Positions 31,888 through 41,426 of a stretch of 64,000 bases of DNA are shown piece by piece (position 1 is the first letter of the stretch; every line of letters starts with the position of its first letter). Below the pieces are notes generated by a model, which was given only the letters and a program-made list of their open reading frames with translations, was not told the DNA's origin and ran no database searches. Both the position numbers and the translations under genes were made by a program. The stretch is taken from positions 8,146 through 72,145 of the forward strand of contig JBFWNV010000015.1 in NCBI GenBank assembly GCA_050250875.1, written 5' to 3'. The stretch is from CAWAYR01 sp050250875. Its GTDB lineage: Bacteria; Acidobacteriota; Vicinamibacteria; Vicinamibacterales; UBA2999.

Positions 31888-33690
31888 CTACGGCACGCTG
31901 ATCCGCACCTCGTTCGAAACCGGGCCGAGGCCGCAGGCGTTGGCGGCGGCGGCCTTCACGTAGTACGTGCCGGGCGGCACCGCGGCGGCGTAGGCGCGCG
32001 CGGCACCCATCGCGAAGACGCCGCGATCGAGGGCTCCGGGCACGCTGCCGGCGCCGAGGTAATAGGACAGCGGCGCGCCGCCGGATGCCGCGGTCCAGCT
32101 GAGCGACACGACGCCAGCGGCGTACGCACCGCTCAAGGTGATGGGGCCCGGCGCCGCGCAGCCGCCGACCGTCACGACGACATCGGCGGTGGGCGCGCTG
32201 CGCCCGCCGGGCCCGAGGCTGCGAACGCGGACGTGGTAGATGCCGGCCGGCACGCCCGCGACCGGCAGCGGCGACGCCGCGACGGTCGAGCGCAGCAGGT
32301 TCGCGGCCCCGGCGCTCGAGCCGGCCTCGAGTTCGTAGCCGGTGACGGCGCTGCCGTCGACCGGCGGCAACCAGCTGAGGGTCACGTTCGAACCGGCCAC
32401 GACGGCGGTGAACGAGCGCGGCGTCCCGGGGGCGGCGGTGGGCGGCACCGCGGCGCGATAGGCGGCGACAGCGCCGGCCGTTTCGCCCAGGCGCCGGGCG
32501 TTGTCCTGCAGCGAACTCCCGGTCGGCACGCCGGTGCCGGCCGGCTCGCGCACGACGGCGCTGGAGTAGTTGAGGATGCGCGAGCTCGCCGCGCCGCTCA
32601 CGTAGTACGCCATCAGCGTGCGGATGCTGCCGTCACGGTAGCCGCAGGCGTAGCTGGGGCAGGAGGGCGAGGTGTCGCTGCTGTCGCCCGAGGCGTGGCG
32701 CGCGCCGAAGTTGTGCCCCAGTTCATGGCTGAAGGTCCACTGGCCGGCGTACTGGCACGCCTGCTCGGTGACGCTGAACCCGTAGCCGCTCGACGGGCCG
32801 AGCCAGGCGATGCCGCAGCCGCCCGACGAACTCGACCGGCCGGTGACGAGGGCGACGAGATCGGCCCCGATCGAGGTCCGCATCGCCTCCATCGTCGCGC
32901 TCAGCGACCCGCCCGGACTGATGGCAGACAGGTCGGCGCTCAGGCCGCCGGCGGCTTCCGCATACGGAAGCTCCTGAAGGCCGACGCTGGTCAGGACGGC
33001 GTTGACGCCGCTGCGCTGGAAGGCGGTGTTGGTCACCGCGACGGCGTTGGCGAGCTGTGACTGGATGGCGCTGGCCCCGCCGGCACGCGTACGCGCCGCC
33101 GGCGTGTAGAGCACGAGAAGGTCGATGGCCGCGGTCGAGCCGTCGGCGCTGAGATTCTGCTGGAACGATCCGTCCGGCGCGCCCGGTGCCGGGACGTCCG
33201 GCGAGGGCAGCTCGGCGGCCGGCGCCGCGAAGGCCCGCTCGCTGATCACGACCCCGGCGGCGTCTCCCGAGACGTCATAGGCGACGCCGGCGGCGACGAC
33301 GCCCCCGCTCAGGTAGGCGCCGTCCCAGGTGAGCGCGATCGTGCTCTCGGCATCGCCATCGGCGTGACCTACCCAGGTGGTGTGCCCCTGGCGCGTCGAT
33401 TCGAGCCGCTCGCGGACCATGGCGAGCCGTACGTCGGCGAAGAGGTTGAGGCGTGGCGCCGGGCGGGTGCCGGCGGCCGGGCCCAGCACGGCGGCCAGAG
33501 CGGCCAGGTCGAGACGCAGCCGGCGGGCACGGCGGGCCGGGCCGCGATCGGCGGCCACCGCCGGGGCCGCCGCGGCGCGGGCCTCGTCGAAAACCGTCGG
33601 CAACGTCTGGGCGGTGGGCGACGGGCCTGCCGCCGCCACCAGCAGCAGCGTCAGGACGACGGTTTCACGGCACCACCACGACGATCTCAT
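31888..33690 (-). CDS. secreted zinc metalloprotease with two FN3 domains
   Basis: The 600-residue protein has a signal peptide (VVLTLLLVAAAGPSPTAQ) and a metzincin domain with HELGHNFGARH at 322-332 (catalytic E323, ligands H322, H326, H332) and a Met-turn at RTLMAYY (M360). This matches the reprolysin-like type. Two fibronectin type III modules follow at about 418-510 and 512-600, ending PPGTYYVKAAAANACGLGPVSNEV. It would be secreted and cut extracellular protein. ATG 33690 is preferred to a GTG four codons upstream. It overlaps the end of the degenerate metzincin gene by 26 bases. Confidence 0.9.
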   Translation of the reverse strand: MRSSWWCRETVVLTLLLVAAAGPSPTAQTLPTVFDEARAAAAPAVAADRGPARRARRLRLDLAALAAVLGPAAGTRPAPRLNLFADVRLAMVRERLESTRQGHTTWVGHADGDAESTIALTWDGAYLSGGVVAAGVAYDVSGDAAGVVISERAFAAPAAELPSPDVPAPGAPDGSFQQNLSADGSTAAIDLLVLYTPAARTRAGGASAIQSQLANAVAVTNTAFQRSGVNAVLTSVGLQELPYAEAAGGLSADLSAISPGGSLSATMEAMRTSIGADLVALVTGRSSSSGGCGIAWLGPSSGYGFSVTEQACQYAGQWTFSHELGHNFGARHASGDSSDTSPSCPSYACGYRDGSIRTLMAYYVSGAASSRILNYSSAVVREPAGTGVPTGSSLQDNARRLGETAGAVAAYRAAVPPTAAPGTPRSFTAVVAGSNVTLSWLPPVDGSAVTGYELEAGSSAGAANLLRSTVAASPLPVAGVPAGIYHVRVRSLGPGGRSAPTADVVVTVGGCAAPGPITLSGAYAAGVVSLSWTAASGGAPLSYYLGAGSVPGALDRGVFAMGAARAYAAAVPPGTYYVKAAAANACGLGPVSNEVRISVP

Positions 33691-35593
33691 TCGATGCCCC
33701 ACTCAGCCCGCACGCGTTCTGCGCCAGGACGCGCACGTAATACGTGCCCGGCGGCGCGGGCGCGCCGGTGCCTGTCGCCGCGCTGCCGGTGGGGAACACC
33801 AGCACGTCACTGCCTCCCGTCTGCGAGCCGACCACGAGCAGGTAGCTCGCCGGCGGCGGGCCGGCTGCGGGCGCGGTCCAGGCCAATGCCACGAACGTGC
33901 CAGTGCGCGAGAAGTGCAATCCTGTAGGAGCCTGTGGAGGTCCGGCGCACGGCTGGACGACGAGTGTCACTTCGTTGGACACCGGACCGACGCCACAGAC
34001 ATTGGTCGCCGCGACCCGGGCGTAGTAGGTGCTGTAGGGGACCCCCGCGGCACCGATCGCGGTGACGCTGGCGGGGTAGTCCTGGATGAGGACGTTCGCC
34101 TGCCCCGGGGCGCTGCCGACGATGAGGCGGTAGCCCTGGGCCGGGCCGGTCGACGGCGCCGACCACCCGAGCGTCACGTTCTGGCCGTTGACCGTGCCCG
34201 ACAGCGTGCCCGGCGCGCCGGGCGGCGTGCACGCGCCGACGGTGACCTGCGCTTCGGGCGACGGGCCGCTCGTGCCGGCCGCGTTCTGGGCACGGACCCG
34301 CAGGAAGTAGGTGCCCGGCGGCACGTTGGCGAACGCCGCCGTGGTCGTCGTCTGGTTGAGCGTGAACGTCCCGATGTTGGTGAGGCCCGTGGCGGTGCCG
34401 GCATCGACGAGATAGCGCTGCGCCGGCCCACCCGTCAAGGCCGCCGTCCACGACAGGCTGACCGTCGACAGGGCGGCCGAGGCGGTCAGCGCCGTCGGCG
34501 CCGCGGGCGGGAACGGCCCGCTGGCGATGCCGCGATAGATGGCCGTGATGCCCGAGACGTCGTCGGCGCCGAGGCCGCGCGGTCCGCTGGCGCACGAGGC
34601 CGACGGCAGCGCCTGCATCATCGCGCCGCCGCTGGTCGTGTGGCCGAGGCCGAGCGCGTGCCCGAGGCCGTGCGTGAGCGCGTCCTGAAAACAGCCGGTG
34701 CTGCTGGTGTGTGGCCCGGTGTTGTTGAGGACGACGAAGCCCTGGATGAACTTCTGGAACGTGACGCCGTTGACGGTGCGCAGGTCGCCGGTCGTGTAAT
34801 ACCCGCCGCCGACGACCCAGTTCTCGGCGGTGTCGGCGATGCCGCAGGGGTCGTTGTAGGCGATCGCGACGCGCCCGTTGCCGGTGAAGGCGTTCGGGCA
34901 GACACCGGCCGACACGTTGCCGTTGCCCTGGCGGAAGTCGAGCTCCATGCCCGAGCCGCGCCACAGGTTGATGGCGTCGGCGACGTCCGCCGTCGTGCCG
35001 CCGGTCCACGTGCCGGGCAACGCGGCGGGGTAGTCCACGAAGACGATGCCGTCGTCGTCCACCTCGTGCCAGCGGGCGGGGTAGCCGCCGTCGGTCGGCA
35101 GATGCGAAAAGGCGAGCGCGTCGGCACGGGCACCGTACTCGACCGGCACGGCGACGAAGGCGCCGGGCGGCTCGCCGCCCGACGACGCCACCACCGCCGC
35201 GATCAGCGCGTCGTCGATCGCGAGCTTGCCGCGGCCGAGCCCCGCGGTGTGCAGCGTGCCGTCGCGTGGGCTGACCGCCAGCAGCAGCAGCGCGTCCTCA
35301 CCGGGGAGGAAGCGCGCCTGGCCGGCCACGAACAACCCGAGGCCGCCGACCTCGCCGCCGAGCTGTTTGAGCACGATGCGGTCGGGGACGGCGCCGCGCA
35401 GCCGGCGTTCGACCGCGACGTCGACATAGGTGACGATCGTGCGGGTGGCGTCGTCCCACCGGCTCTCGACCTGCACGACCCGGCCGGTGACGGCGATCGG
35501 CGCCTCCGGCAGCGGGTCTTCGGACTGCGCGGCGGCCGGCGCCGCCAGCGTCGACAGAAGGGTCAGCACCACACCGAGTCGGATCGCGTTCAT
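33665..35593 (-). CDS. degenerate metzincin (probable pseudo-protease) with three FN3 domains
   Basis: The 642-residue protein has a signal peptide, a matrixin-like domain and three FN3 modules (about 360-450, 455-545, 550-642). The zinc site reads THGLGHALGLGH at 307-318. All three histidines and the downstream GGAMMQ turn are kept, but the catalytic glutamate is Gly309 (codon GGC, two bases away from any Glu codon). It should bind zinc but not hydrolyse peptides. Its ATG overlaps the upstream GT39-like stop. The FN3 motif PPGTYYVRVLAQNACGLSG matches the neighbours. Confidence 0.88.
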   Translation of the reverse strand: MNAIRLGVVLTLLSTLAAPAAAQSEDPLPEAPIAVTGRVVQVESRWDDATRTIVTYVDVAVERRLRGAVPDRIVLKQLGGEVGGLGLFVAGQARFLPGEDALLLLAVSPRDGTLHTAGLGRGKLAIDDALIAAVVASSGGEPPGAFVAVPVEYGARADALAFSHLPTDGGYPARWHEVDDDGIVFVDYPAALPGTWTGGTTADVADAINLWRGSGMELDFRQGNGNVSAGVCPNAFTGNGRVAIAYNDPCGIADTAENWVVGGGYYTTGDLRTVNGVTFQKFIQGFVVLNNTGPHTSSTGCFQDALTHGLGHALGLGHTTSGGAMMQALPSASCASGPRGLGADDVSGITAIYRGIASGPFPPAAPTALTASAALSTVSLSWTAALTGGPAQRYLVDAGTATGLTNIGTFTLNQTTTTAAFANVPPGTYFLRVRAQNAAGTSGPSPEAQVTVGACTPPGAPGTLSGTVNGQNVTLGWSAPSTGPAQGYRLIVGSAPGQANVLIQDYPASVTAIGAAGVPYSTYYARVAATNVCGVGPVSNEVTLVVQPCAGPPQAPTGLHFSRTGTFVALAWTAPAAGPPPASYLLVVGSQTGGSDVLVFPTGSAATGTGAPAPPGTYYVRVLAQNACGLSGASNEIVVVVP

Positions 35594-37218
35594 CGTCGTT
35601 CCAGCATAGCCCGAGGCGCCGCCCCGCCGGCGGCCGGGCCGGCGCCGCCACAGCCGAGATCGACGAGCTGGTACGAGCTGTCGGTGTAGGGAAGATCGAC
35701 GTGCGGATAGGGCGTCAGGAAGTCGATCACGTCGGGCCGCAGCGTCTCGAGCGTGCTCCAGTCGGCCACCGCCACGTAACACACGCCGCGGTCGGCGTGC
35801 AGGTACGCGATGAGACCCGGGGAGATCGACGTGGCGTCGAAGCTCCAGCCGCGGCGATGGGCGAAATACAGCACCATCGGCGAGTTGCTGCCGTAGCGCT
35901 CGTACTCGACGGTGGCCAGCAGCGCGTCCTTCGGCGTGCGGGCGTCGATGGCGGCGCCGGCGTCGATGAGCGCCGTGTTGAGGTGCTCGGGACGATAGAG
36001 CCGCCGGATCACGCCGCTGTCCACGAAGCCGCGCACCGCCACCCAGGTGACGAGCGCCGCCGCGCCGGCCACGGCGAGACGCCGCGGCCAGGTCGGAAAG
36101 CGCGCATAGCTGCGGGCGTCGAACAGCGGTGCCGCGCCCATCCCGAAGTACAGCGCCAGCGGCGGCAGCGCCGGCAGCTGATGGAACTCGTGGAAGATCT
36201 GCCCCTGCAACGACACCACGACCAGTGCGGTCGCGGCGAGCATCCACACGTCGACGACGAGGCGCCCGCGCCACGGCCAGTGCCAGCGGAGCAGTCCGAC
36301 GATCGTCACCACCGCGAACGCCGGCGTGAGGTGCAGCTCCCAGAACTGGGTCAGCAGCTGCGAGGCCACCTCCCAGGTGAGATGATGCGGTCGGGTCCAG
36401 TGCGACACCGTGGTGAAGACGCCGGCCCACTGCGCGATCTCGGCGGGGTAGGTGCCCGAAGGCCGGAAGATGGCCTGCGTGAGGCCGGTCTCGAGGAAGA
36501 TCTGATCGGCGTGGAGGTACCAGAGCCCGACCGCCCCGAGTGCCCCCAGCGGCGCTGCGGTGAACCACGGATCGCGCCACACCGCCCAGCCGTGTCGGAG
36601 CCAGCCGATGACGGCGATCGGGCCGAGCACGAGAATGGCCGGAATCTTCACCAGGCCGGCCAGGGCGAGGGAGGTGGCGCCGGCCAGCGCCATCCACGCC
36701 GCGCCGTTCTGCGCGTAGGCGACGTAGCCGAGCACCGCGCCGACCGAGAAGGTCAGCATCGGCGTGTCGGAGAGCGGCGTGCGGCCGAAGTAGACGACCG
36801 ACGGCGACACGGCGAGCAGGAACGCGGCGGAGCGGCCCGCCGCGACGTCGAGCAGGCGCGCGCCGAGCCGGTAGGTGAGCCACACCGTGGCGACCGAGAA
36901 GAGCGCCGGGACGGCGCGCCCGGCGACGTCGCTGATGCCGACGGCCCGCCACGCCAGGGCGATGAGCAGGTGGAGCAGCGGAAATTCGAGGCCGACGCGT
37001 CCATCGGGCCCGCCCCAGCTCACCGCCGGGTAGAAGAAGTCGATCGGCCCCTCGGTCCAGATCCTCGCGACGTCGGCGTTGGTGACCTGTCGCCAGCTGT
37101 GCGCGTCGACGAACGGCACGTCGAGGCGCCAGGCGCGGAAGGCGACTGCCAGGAGCACGATGGCAATCGCGCACCAGTCGATCGAGCGGGACGGGGGATC
37201 GGCAGCGGGCTGTGTCAC
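35590..37218 (-). CDS. GT39-like glycosyltransferase
   Basis: The 542-residue protein is multi-spanning, with WRLDVPFVDAHSWRQVTNADVARIW near the N-terminus where PMT/ArnT proteins carry their catalytic acid, and GRTPLSDTPMLTFSVGAV at about 145 as in bacterial family 39 enzymes. The last 150 residues are soluble. It would glycosylate a lipid or protein outside the inner membrane using a polyprenyl donor. The GTG start at 37218 lies 12 bases after the hairpin at 37231. Its stop overlaps the pseudo-protease ATG, so the pair is coupled. Confidence 0.85.
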   Translation of the reverse strand: MTQPAADPPSRSIDWCAIAIVLLAVAFRAWRLDVPFVDAHSWRQVTNADVARIWTEGPIDFFYPAVSWGGPDGRVGLEFPLLHLLIALAWRAVGISDVAGRAVPALFSVATVWLTYRLGARLLDVAAGRSAAFLLAVSPSVVYFGRTPLSDTPMLTFSVGAVLGYVAYAQNGAAWMALAGATSLALAGLVKIPAILVLGPIAVIGWLRHGWAVWRDPWFTAAPLGALGAVGLWYLHADQIFLETGLTQAIFRPSGTYPAEIAQWAGVFTTVSHWTRPHHLTWEVASQLLTQFWELHLTPAFAVVTIVGLLRWHWPWRGRLVVDVWMLAATALVVVSLQGQIFHEFHQLPALPPLALYFGMGAAPLFDARSYARFPTWPRRLAVAGAAALVTWVAVRGFVDSGVIRRLYRPEHLNTALIDAGAAIDARTPKDALLATVEYERYGSNSPMVLYFAHRRGWSFDATSISPGLIAYLHADRGVCYVAVADWSTLETLRPDVIDFLTPYPHVDLPYTDSSYQLVDLGCGGAGPAAGGAAPRAMLERR

Positions 37219-37230
37219 GGGTACAGACGA

Positions 37231-37259
37231 AGGGCGGACCAGACGCGCTGGTCCGCCCT
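37231..37259 (-). terminator. perfect 12-bp hairpin after the FN3 protein gene
   Basis: AGGGCGGACCAG and CTGGTCCGCCCT flank a five-base loop ACGCG. The hairpin lies 25 bases after the stop of the FN3 gene at 37285. The minus-strand sequence that follows, TTCGTCTGT, is only partly U-rich, so termination may be incomplete. Confidence 0.6.
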
Positions 37260-37284
37260 CGAGAAACGCACGCTCGGTCTCACC

Positions 37285-38598
37285 TCAGGGGATATAGCCT
37301 GCCTGGATGTACGGGATCAGCGTCCACTTGGCGCCGGTGCTGCCGAGAATGGTCTTCTCGTCGAGCTGGGCGCCGACTCGGCCGGAGCCGCAGTGGTTGC
37401 CGATGACGTCGTAGACCCGGGTGTTGAACGTGCCCTCGTCAGGGTCGCTGCTCCAGTTGAAGGTGACGATGTCCTGTGACATGTCACCGACGTTGGCGCG
37501 CTTCCAGTTGAGGCCCCAGCGCTTGTCGCGCTGGCGCAGCGCGTTGACGAGGCGGAACAGCCAGCGGTTGTTGCCGCCGTGCTCCCTGCACGACTGCTGC
37601 AGCTCGGCGTCGTACTGCGCGCCGATCTGCTGGACGATCGAGAGCGCATAGGCCGGGGTCGGGAGCGCCTGCCCTGGCGCGGGATCCGGCTCGCGCGGCT
37701 GCATCTTCAACGACGCCCCGTCGACGATGAGCTGCGAGGCGCCCATGCCGCCCGTCGACCCGCACGAGAACTGCGCCTGGATGCCGAAGTTCCACGTGCC
37801 AAGGGGCAGCGAGGGATAGACGAAGGTGGTCTGATTGCCGGGGAACGCGAGGCCGCCGGTGAAGCCGGGGCCGCTGGCCGAGAACAGGTAGGCGCCGGCG
37901 CCAGGAATCGGCGACCAGTTCGCCGTCAGATAGGGGCCCCACGCGGTCGTCGTCAGCGCGGGCGTGGGCGGGGCATCGCAGGCGCCTCCCGGCGGCATCA
38001 CGAGGGCGACCTCGCTCGACTCCGCGCTGACGCCAGCCGCATTGACGGCGCGGACGCCGAGGTAATAGGTGTTGGGCGGCACGCCTCCGGCGGCGAAGCC
38101 GGTCGCCGCGGTGGGAATCACGCCGATCTGCGCTCCTCCAGGTGTCAGGCCGGCGCGCAGCTGGAACGCCGTCACCGGCCCGCCACCGGCGCCGGGCGTC
38201 CACGAGATAACGACGTTCCCGCCGTTGCGGAAGACCTGCAGGCCGGTCGGGGCCGCCGGCGGCGCGACCAGGCTGTTGACGACCACCTGCACTTCGTTCG
38301 AGACCGCGGCGCTGGGCAGCGCGACGACGCGCACGTAATAGACGCCGATCGCCGGCGCCGTGACAGCGACGCCGGTGACGTTGCCGACGTTGAACGCCGC
38401 GAAATAAGGACCGCCGGGCGTGGTCCCCGCTTCGAGGTTGTAACTGGTGGTGCCGCCTGGGCCGGCGCCCCAGCTGAAGGTGACGTTGGCGCCCACCACG
38501 GTGGGGGCATTCAGGACGGGCTGCGCGTACGCCGCGCCGACCATCACGCCCCACAACGCGAGCGTGATGGCCCCGATGGGACCGAGCCGAAGCATCAT
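37285..38598 (-). CDS. secreted FN3 protein with an unrecognised C-terminal domain
   Basis: The 437-residue protein has a signal peptide (ITLALWGVMVGAAYA), FN3-like modules at about 28-108, 113-202 and 209-292, and a C-terminal domain at 336-437. The domain has HGGNNRWLFRLVNALRQRDK, WGLNWKRANVGDMSQD and VYDVIGNHC, and a Cys pair (337, 403) that could form a disulfide. The same domain ends the upstream FN3 protein at 38812. I do not know a function. The start is the first of two ATGs, six bases after a clean GAGGAG Shine-Dalgarno. Confidence 0.85.
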   Translation of the reverse strand: MMLRLGPIGAITLALWGVMVGAAYAQPVLNAPTVVGANVTFSWGAGPGGTTSYNLEAGTTPGGPYFAAFNVGNVTGVAVTAPAIGVYYVRVVALPSAAVSNEVQVVVNSLVAPPAAPTGLQVFRNGGNVVISWTPGAGGGPVTAFQLRAGLTPGGAQIGVIPTAATGFAAGGVPPNTYYLGVRAVNAAGVSAESSEVALVMPPGGACDAPPTPALTTTAWGPYLTANWSPIPGAGAYLFSASGPGFTGGLAFPGNQTTFVYPSLPLGTWNFGIQAQFSCGSTGGMGASQLIVDGASLKMQPREPDPAPGQALPTPAYALSIVQQIGAQYDAELQQSCREHGGNNRWLFRLVNALRQRDKRWGLNWKRANVGDMSQDIVTFNWSSDPDEGTFNTRVYDVIGNHCGSGRVGAQLDEKTILGSTGAKWTLIPYIQAGYIP

Positions 38599-38620
38599 TC
38601 AGGTCTCCTCAATCCAAAAG

Positions 38621-38695
38621 CTCCCCAGTCCGCGGGTGCGACAGGAGCGAGCGATTCGTACACACGGGCGGAACGTCGGCGGAGCGGGCTGGGAG
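38621..38695 (-). other. structured 5' leader of the FN3 gene
   Basis: The arms 38621-38633 and 38684-38695 can pair over 12 base pairs with one bulge and one G-U, enclosing about 50 bases. The stem ends about 22 bases upstream of the ATG. It may be a regulatory fold, but it matches no riboswitch I recognise. Confidence 0.35.
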
Positions 38696-38715
38696 ACGCC
38701 CGACTGAGCCGACGC

Positions 38716-38724
38716 AGTGTACCA
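38716..38724 (-). promoter_or_regulatory. possible extended -10 for the FN3 gene at 37285
   Basis: On the minus strand TGGTACACT reads as TGn plus a 4-of-6 match to TATAAT. It would give a leader of about 110 bases that contains the structured region at 38621-38695. Confidence 0.4.
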
Positions 38725-38752
38725 CAGCGTGGAAATAGTGCGCAGAAAATGG

Positions 38753-38791
38753 CTCCGCCCGCGTGCTCGAGGTCGAGCCACGCGGGCGGAG
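38753..38791 (-). terminator. intrinsic terminator of the FN3 gene at 38812
   Basis: CTCCGCCCGCGTGCTCGA pairs with TCGAG-C-CACGCGGGCGGAG, giving 18 base pairs with one bulge and a GG loop. On the minus strand it is followed by CCATTTTCTG, a short U tract. It begins 20 bases after the stop codon. Confidence 0.75.
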
Positions 38792-38811
38792 GGACTACGG
38801 CCGAGCCGGGT

Positions 38812-40149
38812 CTATCGAGGGAATCCGGCGTTGCGATACGGCTGCAGCGTCCACATCGCGCCCGTGGACCACAGCACCGTCTGATCGATCCAGGCCCAGC
38901 CCGGGGTCCCCGACGTCGGGCAGTGGTTGCCGATCACGTCCACGACGTGCACCTGGCGCGTGCCTTCGTCGGCCTGGCTGCCGAAGTTGTAGGTCACGAC
39001 GTCCTGGGACATGTCCCCGACGTTGGCGCGCTTCCAGTTGAGGCCCCAGCGGGTGTCTTCCTGGCGCAGGCGCTGCACCAGCCGGAAGAGCCAGATGTTG
39101 TTGCCGCCGTGCTCGACGCACGAGTTGCGCAGGTCGTTCGGATAGAGGCGGGCCATCTCAGCGACGACCGCCGAGCGGTTGGGCAGCGGAATGTAATTGG
39201 GCGGAGACGGCGCCGGTGGATTCGGCGTCCGCGCGCCCTCGACCGGCGGCGTCACCACCACCGTGGCCAGCGCCGATGGGGTGCTGCCGCCGCACGGGTT
39301 CACCGCCGTCACGCGCAGGTAATAGGTGCCGGCCGGGATGCCCGGATAGGCCACGCTGGTGCTGGAGGCAGGGAAGTTCTGCGTGTGGAGCGGCGGGCCG
39401 CTGGGCGACGCATACGCCGCCAGCTGGTAGCCGGCCACCCCGGCGACCGCGCCCCAGGAGACGGATACCGTCGAGCCGGTGGTGCCGGCATTGACCGACG
39501 GCACGGCCGGAGGCAGACAGGTGGCCGGCGCGACCGTAATCTGCACCTCGTTGGACGCGCCGCTCGGGCCGCCCGGGCCGATGGCGTGCATCCGGGCGAA
39601 GTAGGTGCCCTGCGGCACGTTCTGCAGCGACACCTGGCTGGCCACCGGCACGGGCACGATCGCCTGGGTCTGCCCGGGGGCGACACCGGCGGCGACGATG
39701 AGCCCGGTCAGCGGTCCGGCCGGCAGGCCCACGTTGAAGGTCACGGTCGAGCCGCTCGAGCTGGCTGACAGCCCGGTGGGCGCCGCCGGCGGGGCGAGCA
39801 CCGAACTGACGGTCACGCCGACGACGTTGGACGGGGCGCTCAAGCCCTGGGCGTTTCGGGCGAATACACGAAGGTAATAAATGCCCTGCGGGGCGTTGAT
39901 GGAGAAGGTGGTCAAGGGGCCGAGCTCGTAGCCGGCCAGCATCTGGGTCGGCGCCAGGCCGGCCTCGGCCCGATAGCCCGTGGCGCCGGCCACGGGAGCC
40001 CACGTGGCGGTCACGGTCTGCCCGGAAACCTGCACCTGGAGCACGGGAGCGGCCGGTTGGGCGCCGACGGCGGCGGCGGTCGCCGCGGTCAGCAGGGCCG
40101 CGAGCGCGGCGTGGTGGAGTCGAAGACGCGAACACTGAGTCGAAGCCAA
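38812..40149 (-). CDS. secreted FN3 protein with the same unrecognised C-terminal domain
   Basis: The 445-residue protein (TTG start) has a signal peptide ending LLTAATAAAVGAQ, three FN3 modules, a Pro-rich linker and the domain HGGNNIWLFRLVQRLRQEDT, WGLNWKRANVGDMSQDVVTY, VVDVIGNHC in the last 105 residues. It is a paralogue of the protein encoded at 37285. I chose TTG 40149 because GGGGGTG lies just upstream; GTG codons at 40155 and 40221 are alternatives. Expression is separated from its paralogue by the terminator at 38753. It is divergent from pfkA. Confidence 0.82.
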   Translation of the reverse strand: MASTQCSRLRLHHAALAALLTAATAAAVGAQPAAPVLQVQVSGQTVTATWAPVAGATGYRAEAGLAPTQMLAGYELGPLTTFSINAPQGIYYLRVFARNAQGLSAPSNVVGVTVSSVLAPPAAPTGLSASSSGSTVTFNVGLPAGPLTGLIVAAGVAPGQTQAIVPVPVASQVSLQNVPQGTYFARMHAIGPGGPSGASNEVQITVAPATCLPPAVPSVNAGTTGSTVSVSWGAVAGVAGYQLAAYASPSGPPLHTQNFPASSTSVAYPGIPAGTYYLRVTAVNPCGGSTPSALATVVVTPPVEGARTPNPPAPSPPNYIPLPNRSAVVAEMARLYPNDLRNSCVEHGGNNIWLFRLVQRLRQEDTRWGLNWKRANVGDMSQDVVTYNFGSQADEGTRQVHVVDVIGNHCPTSGTPGWAWIDQTVLWSTGAMWTLQPYRNAGFPR

Positions 40150-40310
40150 GTACACCCCCGCCGGTTCTCTGTGCGAAGGCGATGCCAGCTCTTTGACAGG
40201 GCGTTTTGGCGCAGGTGACACGGCCTTGCATGCGATGGCACAACGGCGTTGCGCGCCCGCTGACGGATCTGGTCACCGCGGCTCGGTGCAGCCGGGCCGC
40301 CGCGGTCGCT

Positions 40311-40319
40311 TGATATAGT
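40311..40319 (+). promoter_or_regulatory. extended -10 for pfkA (nearly leaderless)
   Basis: TGATATAGT is TGn plus a 5-of-6 match to TATAAT. Transcription would start near 40326, four bases before the pfkA ATG. No Shine-Dalgarno lies in between. Confidence 0.6.
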
Positions 40320-40329
40320 CGAGCCCCTG

Positions 40330-41415
<1,086 letters not shown>

Positions 41416-41426
41416 CGCTCGGGCGG

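Noticed and set aside
40193..40198. A perfect -35 (TTGACA) upstream of pfkA
   Set aside because: No -10 better than three of six lies at the right spacing; the TGATATAGT box closer to the gene is a better promoter.
40236..40252. A second sigma-54 site, TGGCAC...TTGC, between the FN3 gene and pfkA
   Set aside because: The GG and GC are separated by 12 bases, not 10, which sigma-54 does not accept.
40156..40310. Cyclic-di-GMP (GEMM) riboswitch upstream of the FN3 gene
   Set aside because: The conserved GGGCAAACC and GACGCAAAG segments are absent on either strand.
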